A stretch of DNA of 42,748 nt, taken from the NCBI GenBank assembly GCA_009780015.1, contig WRAW01000014.1, forward strand, positions 1-42,748, written 5' to 3'. The position numbers and the translations under genes are program-made. Origin of the DNA: Defluviitaleaceae bacterium (GTDB lineage Bacteria; Bacillota; Clostridia; Lachnospirales; WRAA01). The notes beneath the pieces were generated by a model that searched no databases, was not told where the DNA came from, and saw nothing but the letters and a program-made list of their open reading frames with translations. Shown here in pieces: positions 1 through 7,956 of the stretch (position 1 is the stretch's first letter; each line of letters begins with the position of its first letter).

Positions 1-293
1 CCCCACACGGGCTTCCTGCCCGTCGCGCGCTTGAACGTGTCGTAAAGCGCCAGCTTTAGGGTCATCTTGCCGATGTCGCAGCGCTCTTCCGCCAATATTC
101 GCGAACCGGAGCGCACATACAGCCGTAGCGCGCCGTCCTCGGCGGCGCACGACACGTTTATCTCATTTTCCGCAACTTCGCCGCGAATGTCCCGCTCAAA
201 CTTCTCGAAGCTCTCATTTGGATAGAATATCTGGGCTACGGTCTGCACCTCGTTGTCGAAGCGCCCGTCCAGGCCGGCAAGCTCGAATTTCAT
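1..293 (-). CDS. hemZ: HemZ, N-terminal part (cut by window edge)
   Basis: Only the first 97 codons are present; the gene continues past the left edge. The translation starts MKFELAGLDGRF and ends KLALYDTFKRATGRKPVWG, which fits the N-terminal domain of the HemZ-type coproporphyrinogen III oxidase family, just before its usual TGIRP motif. The radical-SAM domain is outside the window, so it cannot be checked. The ATG shares one base with the TGA of the upstream MBL-fold gene (TGATG), so the two are probably translationally coupled. The order rel, MBL hydrolase, hemZ is common in Clostridia and supports the call. The HemZ name rests on this short stretch plus synteny. Confidence 0.75.
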   Translation of the reverse strand, partial: MKFELAGLDGRFDNEVQTVAQIFYPNESFEKFERDIRGEVAENEINVSCAAEDGALRLYVRSGSRILAEERCDIGKMTLKLALYDTFKRATGRKPVW

Positions 294-922
294 CAGGATT
301 TGACGTAGGGATTGTTTTTGCGCTCGTGTTCAATGGTCGTCATGCGCATGTGTCCGGGGTAGACCAGAGTGTCGTCGGGGAGAGTGTAGAGCTTGCGTTG
401 TATGCTGGCTTCGAGTGTGCCGAAGTTCCCGCCGGGGAAGTCCGTGCGCCCGATAGACTCGTGAAACAGCGTGTCGCCGGAAAAGAGCGTTCCGTCGTCC
501 TCGATGTAGTAGCATACGCCGCCCTTTGTATGACCCGGCGTCGCGATAACCCTGACGCTTGTCCCGCCGACCTTTAGCGTATCGCCGTCCTTGAGGAGCA
601 TGTCCGGGCTTACGCCGTAGTCGGTCCCATAAACTTCGTGCGCGAAATTGAGCTTGGAGTCGCCAAGCAGCTCACGCTCGTCGGCATGAGCCGCCACGGG
701 CGCGCCGGTATGGGTAGCCAGCTCTTTTACGGCCATTATATGGTCGAAATGTCCATGCGTCAGCAGTATATACTCCGCCTTGATACCGGATTCACGCAGA
801 AAGTCTATGATCTGTCCGGCTTCGCCGCCCGGGTCGATAACGGCGCCCTTGCCGCTTGCTTCGTCGTAGATTACATAAACATTCACTTGATACGTCTTCG
901 TTACAATCTTCTTAATATTCAT
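293..922 (-). CDS. MBL-fold metallo-hydrolase, glyoxalase II-like
   Basis: A 209-residue cytoplasmic metallo-beta-lactamase-fold hydrolase. The metal-binding motif is THGHFDH (His56, His58, Asp60, His61), followed by His131 in TPGHTKGG, Asp150 in FSGDTLF and His191 in YPGHM, so both zinc sites look complete. This small class is related to glyoxalase II (hydroxyacylglutathione hydrolase) but lacks the C-terminal substrate domain of true GloB, so the physiological thioester or other substrate is unknown. It lies 12 bp downstream of rel and overlaps hemZ by one base, so the three form one minus-strand operon. No signal peptide is visible. Confidence 0.88.
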   Translation of the reverse strand: MNIKKIVTKTYQVNVYVIYDEASGKGAVIDPGGEAGQIIDFLRESGIKAEYILLTHGHFDHIMAVKELATHTGAPVAAHADERELLGDSKLNFAHEVYGTDYGVSPDMLLKDGDTLKVGGTSVRVIATPGHTKGGVCYYIEDDGTLFSGDTLFHESIGRTDFPGGNFGTLEASIQRKLYTLPDDTLVYPGHMRMTTIEHERKNNPYVKS

Positions 923-934
923 CCGTACACCCCA

Positions 935-3232
935 TTACGCCGTAGTCCTTATAATCTCCGACACGCCTCTGATCTTCTTCAATTCGCCTATAACCTTGTC
1001 GAGCTGTTTTTTTGACGTGATCTCGATGCCCAGATCGATCACGGCCTCGCCCTTTATTACATCGCCTCTAAAGTAGACCATGCTGATCTCCATCTTTACG
1101 GGTATAAGTGAGATGTCGTTCATCAGCCCCGACCTGTTCTGGCAGAAAATCCGCAGATCGGATCGGTACTTAACGCCGTCCATCTGTTTATCGGGCAATT
1201 CCCAGTCGGCTTCGATAAGGCGCTGGCGCTCGACTTCCGCCAGGTTTGTGACGTTTACGCAGTCCGCGCGGTGGATCGAAATGCCGCGCCCGCGGGTGAT
1301 GAACCCGATTATCTCGTCACCGGGAACGGGGCCGCAGCACTTGGAGAAGCGCACGCCGATGTCGGTTACGCCGCGTACTGATATTACGCTGTTCTTGGCG
1401 CGCTCGATGTTGTTGTCGATAGGGCGTTCGGGCGCAAGCTGTATTACCGGCGGCGCGGTCTTCGCCTGCTCCTTCTCGATCTCGTCGCTGAACAAGGCGA
1501 CGACCCTGCCTTCCTTGACCGCGCCGCGGCCTATGGAAGCCAGCAGGGTGTCCCAGTCCGGCAGGTTGAACTTGCCAAGCACTATCTTCTTGCGCGCGGA
1601 CGTGGCGATCTCCTGAATTTTGTGCCCCTTGGACAACGCGGATTTTTCCAATAATTCCGCGCCCCTGGCGACGTTTTCCTCCTTGTTTTCACGCCTGAAC
1701 CACTGGTTGATCTTGTTGCGGGCCTGGCTTGTCTTGACAATCTTGAGCCAGTCCGGGCTTGGCCCCTTGCCGCCCTTGTTTGTGATTATCTCGACCATGT
1801 CGCTGTTCTGAAGCTGATGGTCGAACCTGACATGCGCGCCGTTGACCCTTGCGCCGGACATCTTGTTGCCGACCTCGGAGTGTATCGTATAAGCGAAGTC
1901 TATAGGCGTACTTCCCCTAAGAAGCGTTATTATCTGGCCGCGCGGAGTCATACAGTATATTTTTTCGGCGAATACGTTAAGTTCGTCCTTCACCGTAGAG
2001 AGGTACTCGTTGTTGTTGGAGGTCTCCTTCTGCATGTCCATCAGGCGCTTGAGCCACTCAAGCTTTTCGTCCTCGGCGCTCTTGGTGACGCTGCCGTCGG
2101 CTCCGGCTTTGTAGCGCCAATGGGCGGCGATTCCGTATTCGCTGATGCGGTGCATCTCCCATGTTCTTATCTGTATTTCTACGGGAATGCTCTCCGGCCC
2201 GATTATTGCGGTATGCAGGGACTGGTAGCCGTTGGGCTTGGGGTTTGCGATATATTCCTTGAAGCGCCCCGGGATCGGCGTAAACCAATCGTGGATAAAG
2301 CCCAGAACTTCATAGCAGTGGATGTTGTCGTTGACGACAATCCGCACCGCGAACAGATCGAATATTTGCTCAAGCGTCTTGTTCTGCGTCCTCATCTTCT
2401 TGAATATGCTGAAGAAGTGTTTCGGACGGCCGTCCACCGAGGCTTCGATTCCATGCTGATTGATCCTGCTCTGAAGCTGCTGCGACAGGTGGTCGATATA
2501 GTCCATCCGCTCGGACTGCTTGCGCCGTATCTTGTCGGAAAGGTCGAAGTATTCTTCGGGATATAGGTAGCGGAAGGACAAGTCCTCAAGCTCGATCTTT
2601 ATTTTGGCGATACCCAGCCTGTGCGCCAGGGGGCCGTAAATGTCCAGCGTTTCCTGAGCTTTCTCTTTCTGTTTCGCCTCGGACATGGCTTTGAGCGTAC
2701 GCATGTTGTGGAGTCTGTCGGCGATCTTTATCAATATGACACGTATGTCGTCCGACATGGATATAAACATCTTGCGCAAATTCTCGGCCTGCATCTCGTC
2801 GCGTTGAATCTTTTCCCGGTGCTTGTCGGGCTTGGCTTCGTCGGAACCCGGCTTTCGAGTGCTTTCCTCGACTTTGTCAAGCTTGGTTACGCCGTCCACG
2901 ATGTTTGCGACTTCAACGCCGAACATCTCGGATATCTTGTCGTAGCCGTAGTGAGTATCCTCGATAACGTCGTGCAGCAGCCCGGCGATGACCGACTCTG
3001 TGTCCAGCTTGAGCTCCGTCAGTATCACCGCAACCGACAGCGGATGCACGACATAGGGCTCGCCGGACTTGCGCAGTTGGCCCTTGTGCGCTTCTACGGT
3101 GATGTCGAAAGCCTTCTTGATGCGCGAAAAATCTTTGGAAGGATGGTATGATTTCATGTTCTTGATTATCTCGTCGTACAGACCCTGGATAACCTCGTCG
3201 TATGTCTGTTCCGGGACTTGATTGGCGCTCAT
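935..3232 (-). CDS. relA: Bifunctional (p)ppGpp synthetase/hydrolase Rel
   Basis: A 765-residue long RelA/SpoT homologue, the stringent-response enzyme that makes and degrades (p)ppGpp. Domains in order: HD hydrolase (His63 in VVHPLSVA, HD pair at 87-88 in LLHDVIEDT), synthetase around 250-375 (YQSLHT, EIQIRTWEMH), TGS around 425-485 (YCMTPRGQI), a Cys-rich conserved region near 640-670 (SKCCGPVPGD), and a C-terminal ACT domain ending at ISEIIRTTA. The synthetase loop reads RFKEY at 323-327, the charged RxK[D/E] type linked to bifunctional enzymes rather than the ExDD of synthetase-only RelA. The HD domain carries a Lys/Asp-rich stretch near 122-145. Start: AAAGGAGG eight bases before ATG. 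The dtd gene that often follows rel in Clostridia is absent. Confidence 0.95.
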   Translation of the reverse strand: MSANQVPEQTYDEVIQGLYDEIIKNMKSYHPSKDFSRIKKAFDITVEAHKGQLRKSGEPYVVHPLSVAVILTELKLDTESVIAGLLHDVIEDTHYGYDKISEMFGVEVANIVDGVTKLDKVEESTRKPGSDEAKPDKHREKIQRDEMQAENLRKMFISMSDDIRVILIKIADRLHNMRTLKAMSEAKQKEKAQETLDIYGPLAHRLGIAKIKIELEDLSFRYLYPEEYFDLSDKIRRKQSERMDYIDHLSQQLQSRINQHGIEASVDGRPKHFFSIFKKMRTQNKTLEQIFDLFAVRIVVNDNIHCYEVLGFIHDWFTPIPGRFKEYIANPKPNGYQSLHTAIIGPESIPVEIQIRTWEMHRISEYGIAAHWRYKAGADGSVTKSAEDEKLEWLKRLMDMQKETSNNNEYLSTVKDELNVFAEKIYCMTPRGQIITLLRGSTPIDFAYTIHSEVGNKMSGARVNGAHVRFDHQLQNSDMVEIITNKGGKGPSPDWLKIVKTSQARNKINQWFRRENKEENVARGAELLEKSALSKGHKIQEIATSARKKIVLGKFNLPDWDTLLASIGRGAVKEGRVVALFSDEIEKEQAKTAPPVIQLAPERPIDNNIERAKNSVISVRGVTDIGVRFSKCCGPVPGDEIIGFITRGRGISIHRADCVNVTNLAEVERQRLIEADWELPDKQMDGVKYRSDLRIFCQNRSGLMNDISLIPVKMEISMVYFRGDVIKGEAVIDLGIEITSKKQLDKVIGELKKIRGVSEIIRTTA

Positions 3233-3283
3233 GGTATCATCCTCCTTTCCAATGGATTAAATTTCACTAAATCTGATACATAT

Positions 3284-3311
3284 ATTATATTCAAAATTGA
3301 CAAATGGTCAA
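3284..3311 (-). promoter_or_regulatory. Candidate promoter of the rel operon
   Basis: Read on the minus strand: TTGACC, 16 bp, TATAAT. The start point would lie about 45 bp before the rel ATG. The upstream end is only 10 bp from palindromic element PE1, so PE1 sits directly behind this promoter. Assigned by eye from consensus. Confidence 0.5.
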
Positions 3312-3320
3312 CTAAATTAT

Positions 3321-3533
3321 TTAGAACCTGTGTTCAGTACCCGAAATGCCGGCTAGAAGTGGCGATTTTTCGCCAATCTAGGAAGGAGTGACGCCGCGTA
3401 CCCGTGTGGTACGCAAGAAGCGACTGACGACGAGTGGCGGAAAACCGGGGTCCCCACGAGGCCCGCTTCTGGCTTCGTGGGGTGGAGTTCGGCCTTCTGG
3501 GCAGCGTTGAGCGGTACTGAACACAGGTTCTTA
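3321..3533 (+). repeat. Palindromic element PE1 (modules a, b, d)
   Basis: Intergenic element with inverted ends, TTAGAACCTGTGTTCAGTAC on the left and GTACTGAACACAGGTTCTTA on the right. Inside are three hairpins in order: a, the GGCGA/TCGCC hairpin flanked by CTAGAA and AATCTAG; b, GCGTACC/GGTACGC; and d, CCCCACGAGGCC with GGCTTCGTGGGG. Module c of other copies is missing. The right terminus shares its TTA with the next palindrome. Together with its two neighbours it fills most of the gap between rel and pepD; I see no gene in that gap. Confidence 0.9.
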
Positions 3534-3657
3534 GAATCCGTGGCAATAACCGTAATGTCGTATGGCGCGGCGGACTCCGCCACGCAAGCTTGGTTTTGTC
3601 TTCGTGGGGGAGTCCGGCCGCAAAGGCGTCGTTACGATTGTTGAATGCGGGTTCTTA
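3531..3657. repeat. Divergent palindromic element PE1b, abutting PE1
   Basis: Begins TTAGAATCCG and ends GCGGGTTCTTA, resembling the PE termini but with imperfect outer pairing. The core is a clear nested hairpin: GCGGCGGACTCC pairs with GGAGTCCGGCCGC around an inner CCACGCAAGC / CTTCGTGG stem that resembles module d. I read it as an older, decayed relative of PE1 placed end to end with it. Confidence 0.6.
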
Positions 3658-3763
3658 TAGGAATATGCAGCTCAATCTGCATCACGCGTCGGGGTAAACA
3701 GCACGGAATCTTGCGATTCCGCGCACCCCTCCTTTGATGCAGTTTCGCAGTCATATTCCTATA
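3656..3763. repeat. Nested palindrome of a second type
   Basis: Outer arms TATAGGAATATG and CATATTCCTATA are perfect 12-bp inverted repeats. Nested inside are CTGCATCA/TGATGCAG, then GGGGT/ACCCC, then CGGAATC/GATTCCG around a TTGC loop. The design copies that of the PE family, but the sequences are unrelated. It ends 16 bp beyond the pepD stop on the minus strand, so it could also fold in the 3' end of that transcript. A small ATAGCAA/TTGCTAT hairpin bridges it to the pepD stop codon. Confidence 0.7.
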
Positions 3764-3778
3764 GCAAACCGTGACTTG

Positions 3779-5230
3779 CTATTTCAGATTGGCTAGTATG
3801 GTCTTAACATATGTCCAGGTTCGGTTCAGAGAGGGAAGGTTCACCTTTTCGTCGGGGGAGTGGAGGCCGTAGGTGTCCGGGCCTATCGAAATGCTGTCAA
3901 GCCCCGGAATTTTGCCGCCAAGTATGCCTGGTTCCAGACCGCCGTGCCTGCCTTCTACGAGGGGCTCCTTGCTGTACATTTCGGTATAGACCCTGACAGC
4001 GACGTCACGCAGCTTGGAGTTCGGGGAGTATTCCCATTCCGGGTATTCGCCGGAAAACTCGATTTTCGCGCCAAGTATACGACCCAGCAGCTTGATCCTC
4101 TGCTCGACGGATTCTTTGCGCGTCCTGACGGAACTGCGCGTCGCAAGCTTGACGTCTACGGAGTTGTCCCGCGTGGTGACGACGGCGACGTTGTTGGACG
4201 TCTCGACCAGGTTCTCCATCTCGAGGCTGCGCGCTATTACGCCGGAGGGCGCAAGCAGTACCAGCCCAAGTATTTTTGTCACACATTCCGGTGAAAGCGC
4301 CTTCGCCGCGGGGCTTGCGGCTTTCACAGCCGTAAGGCTTACGCCGGATTCGTTGACTCGGTACTCTTTCTTATAATTTGCCTGGATTTGTTCGACCTTG
4401 GCAAGTAAGCTCTGTTCGTCGCTTTGAGAGACCACAATTGTGGCTGAGCACTCCCGCGGGATGGCGTTGTCCATGGAGCCGCCGTTTATCTTGACCAGAC
4501 ACAGCCCGATGTCGTTCATCAGCAGTTGTATTGCCCTTGCCATCAGTATGTTGGCGTTGCCGCGCTCGTGTATTATGTCGCCGCCGGAATGTCCGCCAAG
4601 CAGGCCCTTGAGCGAAAGATCATAACAAGTATACCCAGCCGGTATGTTTTCCCATACAACATCCAGGCTGGCCAGTGACCTGATCCCTCCGGCGCAGCCA
4701 GCGGTTATAAGCCCCTCCGTGGTGGTGTCCAGGTTTATCAGCGTCTTGGATGACAGGTCGCTTACATCAAGAGCCGCCGCGCCAATCAAGCCGATTTCTT
4801 CCTCGGTGGTGAACACGCACTCAAGCGGAGGATGCGCGATGTCGCCGCTGTCCAGCAAGGCAAGCATCATGGACGCGCCAATTCCGTTGTCGGCCCCCAA
4901 GGTCGTTCCGTCGGCTCTGAGGAACTCGCCTTCAAGCACAAGCCTGATGGGGTCTTTCTCGAAGTCGTGCACGGTGTCGTTGTTCTTTTCGCATACCATG
5001 TCGATGTGAGCCTGGAGCATTACGGGCGCGCTCGACTCATAGTCGGCCGTGCCGGGCTTCTTGATTACTACGTTCAGCTTCTCGTCCGTTCTGTGCCATA
5101 GCCCGCGCTGCTTCGCAAAGTCGGCGATGTACGCGCTGAGCTCGGCCTCATTGCGCGATCCGTGCGGAATCGAGCATATTTTCTCGAAGAACGCCAGCAC
5201 GTCTGCCGGCTCGATACCTTTAGTTACCAT
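3779..5230 (-). CDS. pepD: Aminoacyl-histidine dipeptidase (M20 family)
   Basis: A 483-residue zinc peptidase of the M20 PepD/carnosinase-like branch, expected to cleave Xaa-His and related dipeptides in the cytoplasm. Visible landmarks are the first metal motif QAHIDMVCEKN, the second TLGADNGIGAS, the acidic pair TTEEEIGLIGA, and the C-terminal HGGLEPGILGGK and SIGPDTYGLHSPDEK segments typical of PepD. Length matches the family. No signal peptide. The gene stands alone on the minus strand, facing away from the prenyl synthase, with its own candidate promoter upstream and a palindrome immediately downstream. Confidence 0.92.
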   Translation of the reverse strand: MVTKGIEPADVLAFFEKICSIPHGSRNEAELSAYIADFAKQRGLWHRTDEKLNVVIKKPGTADYESSAPVMLQAHIDMVCEKNNDTVHDFEKDPIRLVLEGEFLRADGTTLGADNGIGASMMLALLDSGDIAHPPLECVFTTEEEIGLIGAAALDVSDLSSKTLINLDTTTEGLITAGCAGGIRSLASLDVVWENIPAGYTCYDLSLKGLLGGHSGGDIIHERGNANILMARAIQLLMNDIGLCLVKINGGSMDNAIPRECSATIVVSQSDEQSLLAKVEQIQANYKKEYRVNESGVSLTAVKAASPAAKALSPECVTKILGLVLLAPSGVIARSLEMENLVETSNNVAVVTTRDNSVDVKLATRSSVRTRKESVEQRIKLLGRILGAKIEFSGEYPEWEYSPNSKLRDVAVRVYTEMYSKEPLVEGRHGGLEPGILGGKIPGLDSISIGPDTYGLHSPDEKVNLPSLNRTWTYVKTILANLK

Positions 5231-5267
5231 AACGCATTCTCCTCATTGTGTGTGCCATATTTTGGCC

Positions 5268-5296
5268 ATTATAACATACCGCAAGAATTTTAACAA
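5268..5296 (-). promoter_or_regulatory. Candidate pepD promoter
   Basis: Minus strand TTGTTA, 17 bp, TATAAT, about 38 bp before the pepD ATG. It lies back to back with the plus-strand promoter of the prenyl synthase at 5341-5369. Confidence 0.5.
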
Positions 5297-5340
5297 TGAT
5301 TTATGAATTATTGAACATGCGACGGAAGCGTCACAATTCC

Positions 5341-5369
5341 TTGACATGACGCTGCGCACATGCTATCAT
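5341..5369 (+). promoter_or_regulatory. Sigma-A-type promoter of the prenyl synthase gene
   Basis: TTGACA, 17 bp, TATCAT. The predicted start near 5376 gives a leader of about 45 nt before the ATG at 5421. The spacing and the perfect -35 box make this one of the better promoters in the window. Confidence 0.6.
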
Positions 5370-5420
5370 ATACATAATTTTTAACGAATATTACGCCTAT
5401 AACACAGAGAGTATGCCAAA

Positions 5421-6389
5421 ATGCCTGATAAACGCCTAACAATTTCAGATGCCAGAGCGGCAACGCACAAACTTATCGTAAAAACGCTGGGATCCGTGCC
5501 GCCCCATATTTCGGATATGTGTATCCACTTGTCAAATGGGATGGGCAAGGGGGTGCGTACCTCATTGCTGCTCATCTGTGCGTCGGATAACGAAGGGCTT
5601 GTCGGCACTGACGCCGTTTCGGCCTCTGCTGCCGTTGAGCTGTTCCACCTGGCCACGCTCGTCCACGACGACGTGATCGACGACGCGCCGCTCCGCCGCG
5701 GAAGGCCGGCGCTCCATGCCACGTTCGGGCGCAAACAGGCCGTCATCTGCGGCGACTATATACTGTGCCTGGCGGCATCGCTGATTGCCCCGATTGGCGA
5801 ACGCTACCGCGAATATGACGCCTTAGCCGAAAAGCTGGCAAGAATTGTCGCAAGCGTGGCGGCCGGTGAGCTTCGGCAACTTCAAAACAACCGTAACATA
5901 GACCTCGACGTCCATACATATCTGCGCATTATTGGTGGCAAGACAGCCGCTCTTTTTTGCGCGTCGGCGCTTGCGGGCGCCGCAATCGCGCGTCACAGCC
6001 AGAGAGAGGTGCGCGCGCTTGCACGTTTTGGCCGCACTTTCGGTATGGTCTTCCAAATCGCCGACGACTGCAAGGACTATGAGTTCAGTGAAGACAAAGC
6101 GCTCAAGACCGTTGGAAGGGACATAGGCGAGGGTATTGTCACCCTCCCGCTGATTCTTACCCTTAGACAAGCCCCCGAACTACATCTGTTTGCAAGATAC
6201 GCCTTTGATGAGGCCGGATCAGATCAGACAAGGAAAAGGCTGATACAAGACGTCGTGTCACGAAGGGGTACGGATCAGGCGCGCAACTTCTGCGACAGGC
6301 TCGCCGCCAAAGCTGTTCGATCCCTCAGAAACGGCGGATTCAACCCAAGCAAGGTAAGCGCGCTCACAGAACTTCTTGAACAAATTTAG
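5421..6389 (+). CDS. Trans-polyprenyl diphosphate synthase
   Basis: A 322-residue all-alpha isoprenyl diphosphate synthase that condenses isopentenyl diphosphate onto an allylic primer. The first Asp-rich motif is HDDVIDDAPLRRGRP (DDxxD at 83-87) and the second is ADDCKDY (215-219); GKTAALF lies at 173-179. The usual GGKRxRP substrate motif is altered to MGKGVRTS at 41-48, with Thr in place of Pro. Product length cannot be read reliably. The sequence resembles the long-chain HepT/IspB type, which makes quinone side chains, but no menaquinone genes are adjacent. Shine-Dalgarno is weak (AGAGAG). Ends in a shared terminator with luxS. Confidence 0.85.
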   Translation: MPDKRLTISDARAATHKLIVKTLGSVPPHISDMCIHLSNGMGKGVRTSLLLICASDNEGLVGTDAVSASAAVELFHLATLVHDDVIDDAPLRRGRPALHATFGRKQAVICGDYILCLAASLIAPIGERYREYDALAEKLARIVASVAAGELRQLQNNRNIDLDVHTYLRIIGGKTAALFCASALAGAAIARHSQREVRALARFGRTFGMVFQIADDCKDYEFSEDKALKTVGRDIGEGIVTLPLILTLRQAPELHLFARYAFDEAGSDQTRKRLIQDVVSRRGTDQARNFCDRLAAKAVRSLRNGGFNPSKVSALTELLEQI

Positions 6390-6440
6390 TAATGCAAATA
6401 AGTAACAATCGAAATCCATTCATATATTACATATTGAAAT

Positions 6441-6500
6441 CAGCCGCCGGCATACAAAGCGAAAGTTTCTCCTTTTTGTATGCCGGCGGCTGACTTTTTT
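6441..6500. terminator. Bidirectional terminator between prenyl synthase and luxS
   Basis: A strong stem, CAGCCGCCGGCATACAAA pairing with TTTGTATGCCGGCGGCTG, with a loop of about 15 bases, followed on the plus strand by ACTTTTTT. The genes converge here and the stem serves both directions. Confidence 0.85.
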
Positions 6501-6530
6501 ATTGACATTTTCGCCTTGTAAGGCACTGTA

Positions 6531-7010
6531 TTACTGCGGATACGTCATGTTTTCGGGTTTCATGTTCATCAGGACTTCATCGTAGTAGATGCGGGCCTCC
6601 CACTTTGCAAGGGTCAGATTGTGCTCATTGCAGTTTCCGCATGTATCGGACGTCGTGTAGGGGACGACACCCTCGAAATCCAGCACCGACTTGTATGCAC
6701 GCCTAAGCAGGTCAAGCACATCCTCCGGGCTCAAGTCCCCCTTCATAATCATGTACATACCGGTGCGGCAGCCCATGGGGCCTATGTAGATCAGTTCATC
6801 GGCTACGCCGCTTTCCTCGCTTCGCATGTATACGGCCAGCAGATGCTCCACCGAATGTACCGCTGATATCTCCATAGGAGGCTCTGTGTTGCACAGCTTC
6901 ATCCGTACGTCGAACGTCGTAATGCAATGGTCGCCCACATAGTCCTTGCGCGAAACGTATACGCCTCGCTGCAGCCTGTCATGGTCAATTTTAAAGCTGG
7001 TAACGTCCAT
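6531..7010 (-). CDS. luxS: S-ribosylhomocysteine lyase LuxS
   Basis: A 159-residue enzyme that splits S-ribosylhomocysteine to homocysteine and the AI-2 precursor DPD in the activated methyl cycle. The metal motif HSVEH is at 52-56, the catalytic cysteine is in GPMGCRTGMY (Cys81), and the C-terminal metal ligand lies in TSDTCGNCNEHN (about 124-130). Full family length. The partner nucleosidase (pfs) is not in the window. The gene is monocistronic and ends at the terminator shared with the prenyl synthase. No convincing promoter could be fixed in the AT-rich 7011-7140 stretch upstream. Confidence 0.95.
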   Translation of the reverse strand: MDVTSFKIDHDRLQRGVYVSRKDYVGDHCITTFDVRMKLCNTEPPMEISAVHSVEHLLAVYMRSEESGVADELIYIGPMGCRTGMYMIMKGDLSPEDVLDLLRRAYKSVLDFEGVVPYTTSDTCGNCNEHNLTLAKWEARIYYDEVLMNMKPENMTYPQ

Positions 7011-7197
7011 ATTCTCACCTCATTATATTTTCATCGCAACTATGTGCCATGGTATATCAAGACAGCCGAAACTGCAAGCGGCCAAGGCTTGGGATCATAT
7101 AATTATAGTACCACATATATTCCGCCAGGGCAAGCGAAATAGCGCGTCTTTTATAGATAGGCACAGAGATTTGGTGCGGCACTTATGCAGGCAAGTG

Positions 7198-7226
7198 TTG
7201 ACATACCTGGCTTAAAACATTATAAT
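7198..7226 (+). promoter_or_regulatory. Full-consensus sigma-A promoter upstream of ytaF
   Basis: TTGACA, 17 bp, TATAAT, an exact match to consensus in boxes and spacing. Transcription would begin near 7233, giving about 80 nt of leader before ytaF and driving ytaF, the M50 protease and hemW. The rest of 7011-7310 shows nothing else that I can support. Confidence 0.75.
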
Positions 7227-7310
7227 ACTAGCTATGCAACAATATCGCGGCAGTCTAATATTATGGGAGTAGCTGTCCATCGGCTAATCTGGAATATTGG
7301 AGTGCTGCGG

Positions 7311-7946
7311 ATGTCCGACATAGTATATGCGCTGGCTTTGGCGCTGGTGATTTCGATTGACGCTTTTGTGTGCGCCTTTGCTTATGGCAGTGAAAGGATC
7401 AGAGTACCCGCTGCGTCTGTGGCCGTTATTACCGCGGTATGTACAGCGGTGCTGATGTTGTCGATGTCGCTCGGAGGGCTGGTAATGACGGTGCTTCCCG
7501 GGTGGCTGGCGCCGGTGCTGAGCTTTGCGATACTGTTTGCGCTTGGAGCGGCGCGCGTGCTGGACGGCTTCGTAAAGAGACTGATACGTAGGCGCGCAAG
7601 CTTTGATAAGCAGGTGCGCTTCCGGGCGCTGGGACTTAGTTTTATACTGCATCTCTATGCCGATCCATCCAAGGCCGATCTGGATTCGTCCAAGACGATT
7701 TCCCCAAGGGAAGCCGCGGCTCTTGCCGTAGCGCTTTCGCTGGATTCCGTGGCTGTAGGCATAAGCGCGGCCCTTGCCGGCGTATACATGATATATCTTG
7801 CACTTGCGGCGCTTGCCGCGACGGCGCTTGCTCTTACGCTTGGGCTGGCCGCAGGGAGGCGCATATCGCGCAGCCTGCCGATAGACGTCAGCTCCGCCGG
7901 CGGCGTCGTACTAATCCTTCTTGCGCTGGCAAGACTGGTTCTGTAG
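7311..7946 (+). CDS. ytaF: YtaF-like sporulation membrane protein (MntP-type fold)
   Basis: A membrane protein of 211 residues with about six hydrophobic segments and a central cytoplasmic loop (RRRASFDKQVRFR ... DPSKADLDSSKTISPREA). The two halves carry matching LVISIDAFVCAFAYG and VALSLDSVAVGISAAL segments, typical of the MntP/YtaF superfamily with conserved Asp in the membrane. YtaF is associated with sporulation in Bacillus, but its function is unknown. The frame opens earlier at 7185; I chose ATG 7311 because it gives family length, while the earlier start would lie upstream of the consensus promoter. The next gene starts 10 bp after the stop. Confidence 0.8.
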   Translation: MSDIVYALALALVISIDAFVCAFAYGSERIRVPAASVAVITAVCTAVLMLSMSLGGLVMTVLPGWLAPVLSFAILFALGAARVLDGFVKRLIRRRASFDKQVRFRALGLSFILHLYADPSKADLDSSKTISPREAAALAVALSLDSVAVGISAALAGVYMIYLALAALAATALALTLGLAAGRRISRSLPIDVSSAGGVVLILLALARLVL

Positions 7947-7956
7947 GAGGAATGTA

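Noticed and set aside
1817-2566. 249-codon plus-strand open frame opposite rel
   Set aside because: Antisense to the confidently assigned Rel coding region, no ribosome site, composition typical of a GC-rich shadow frame.
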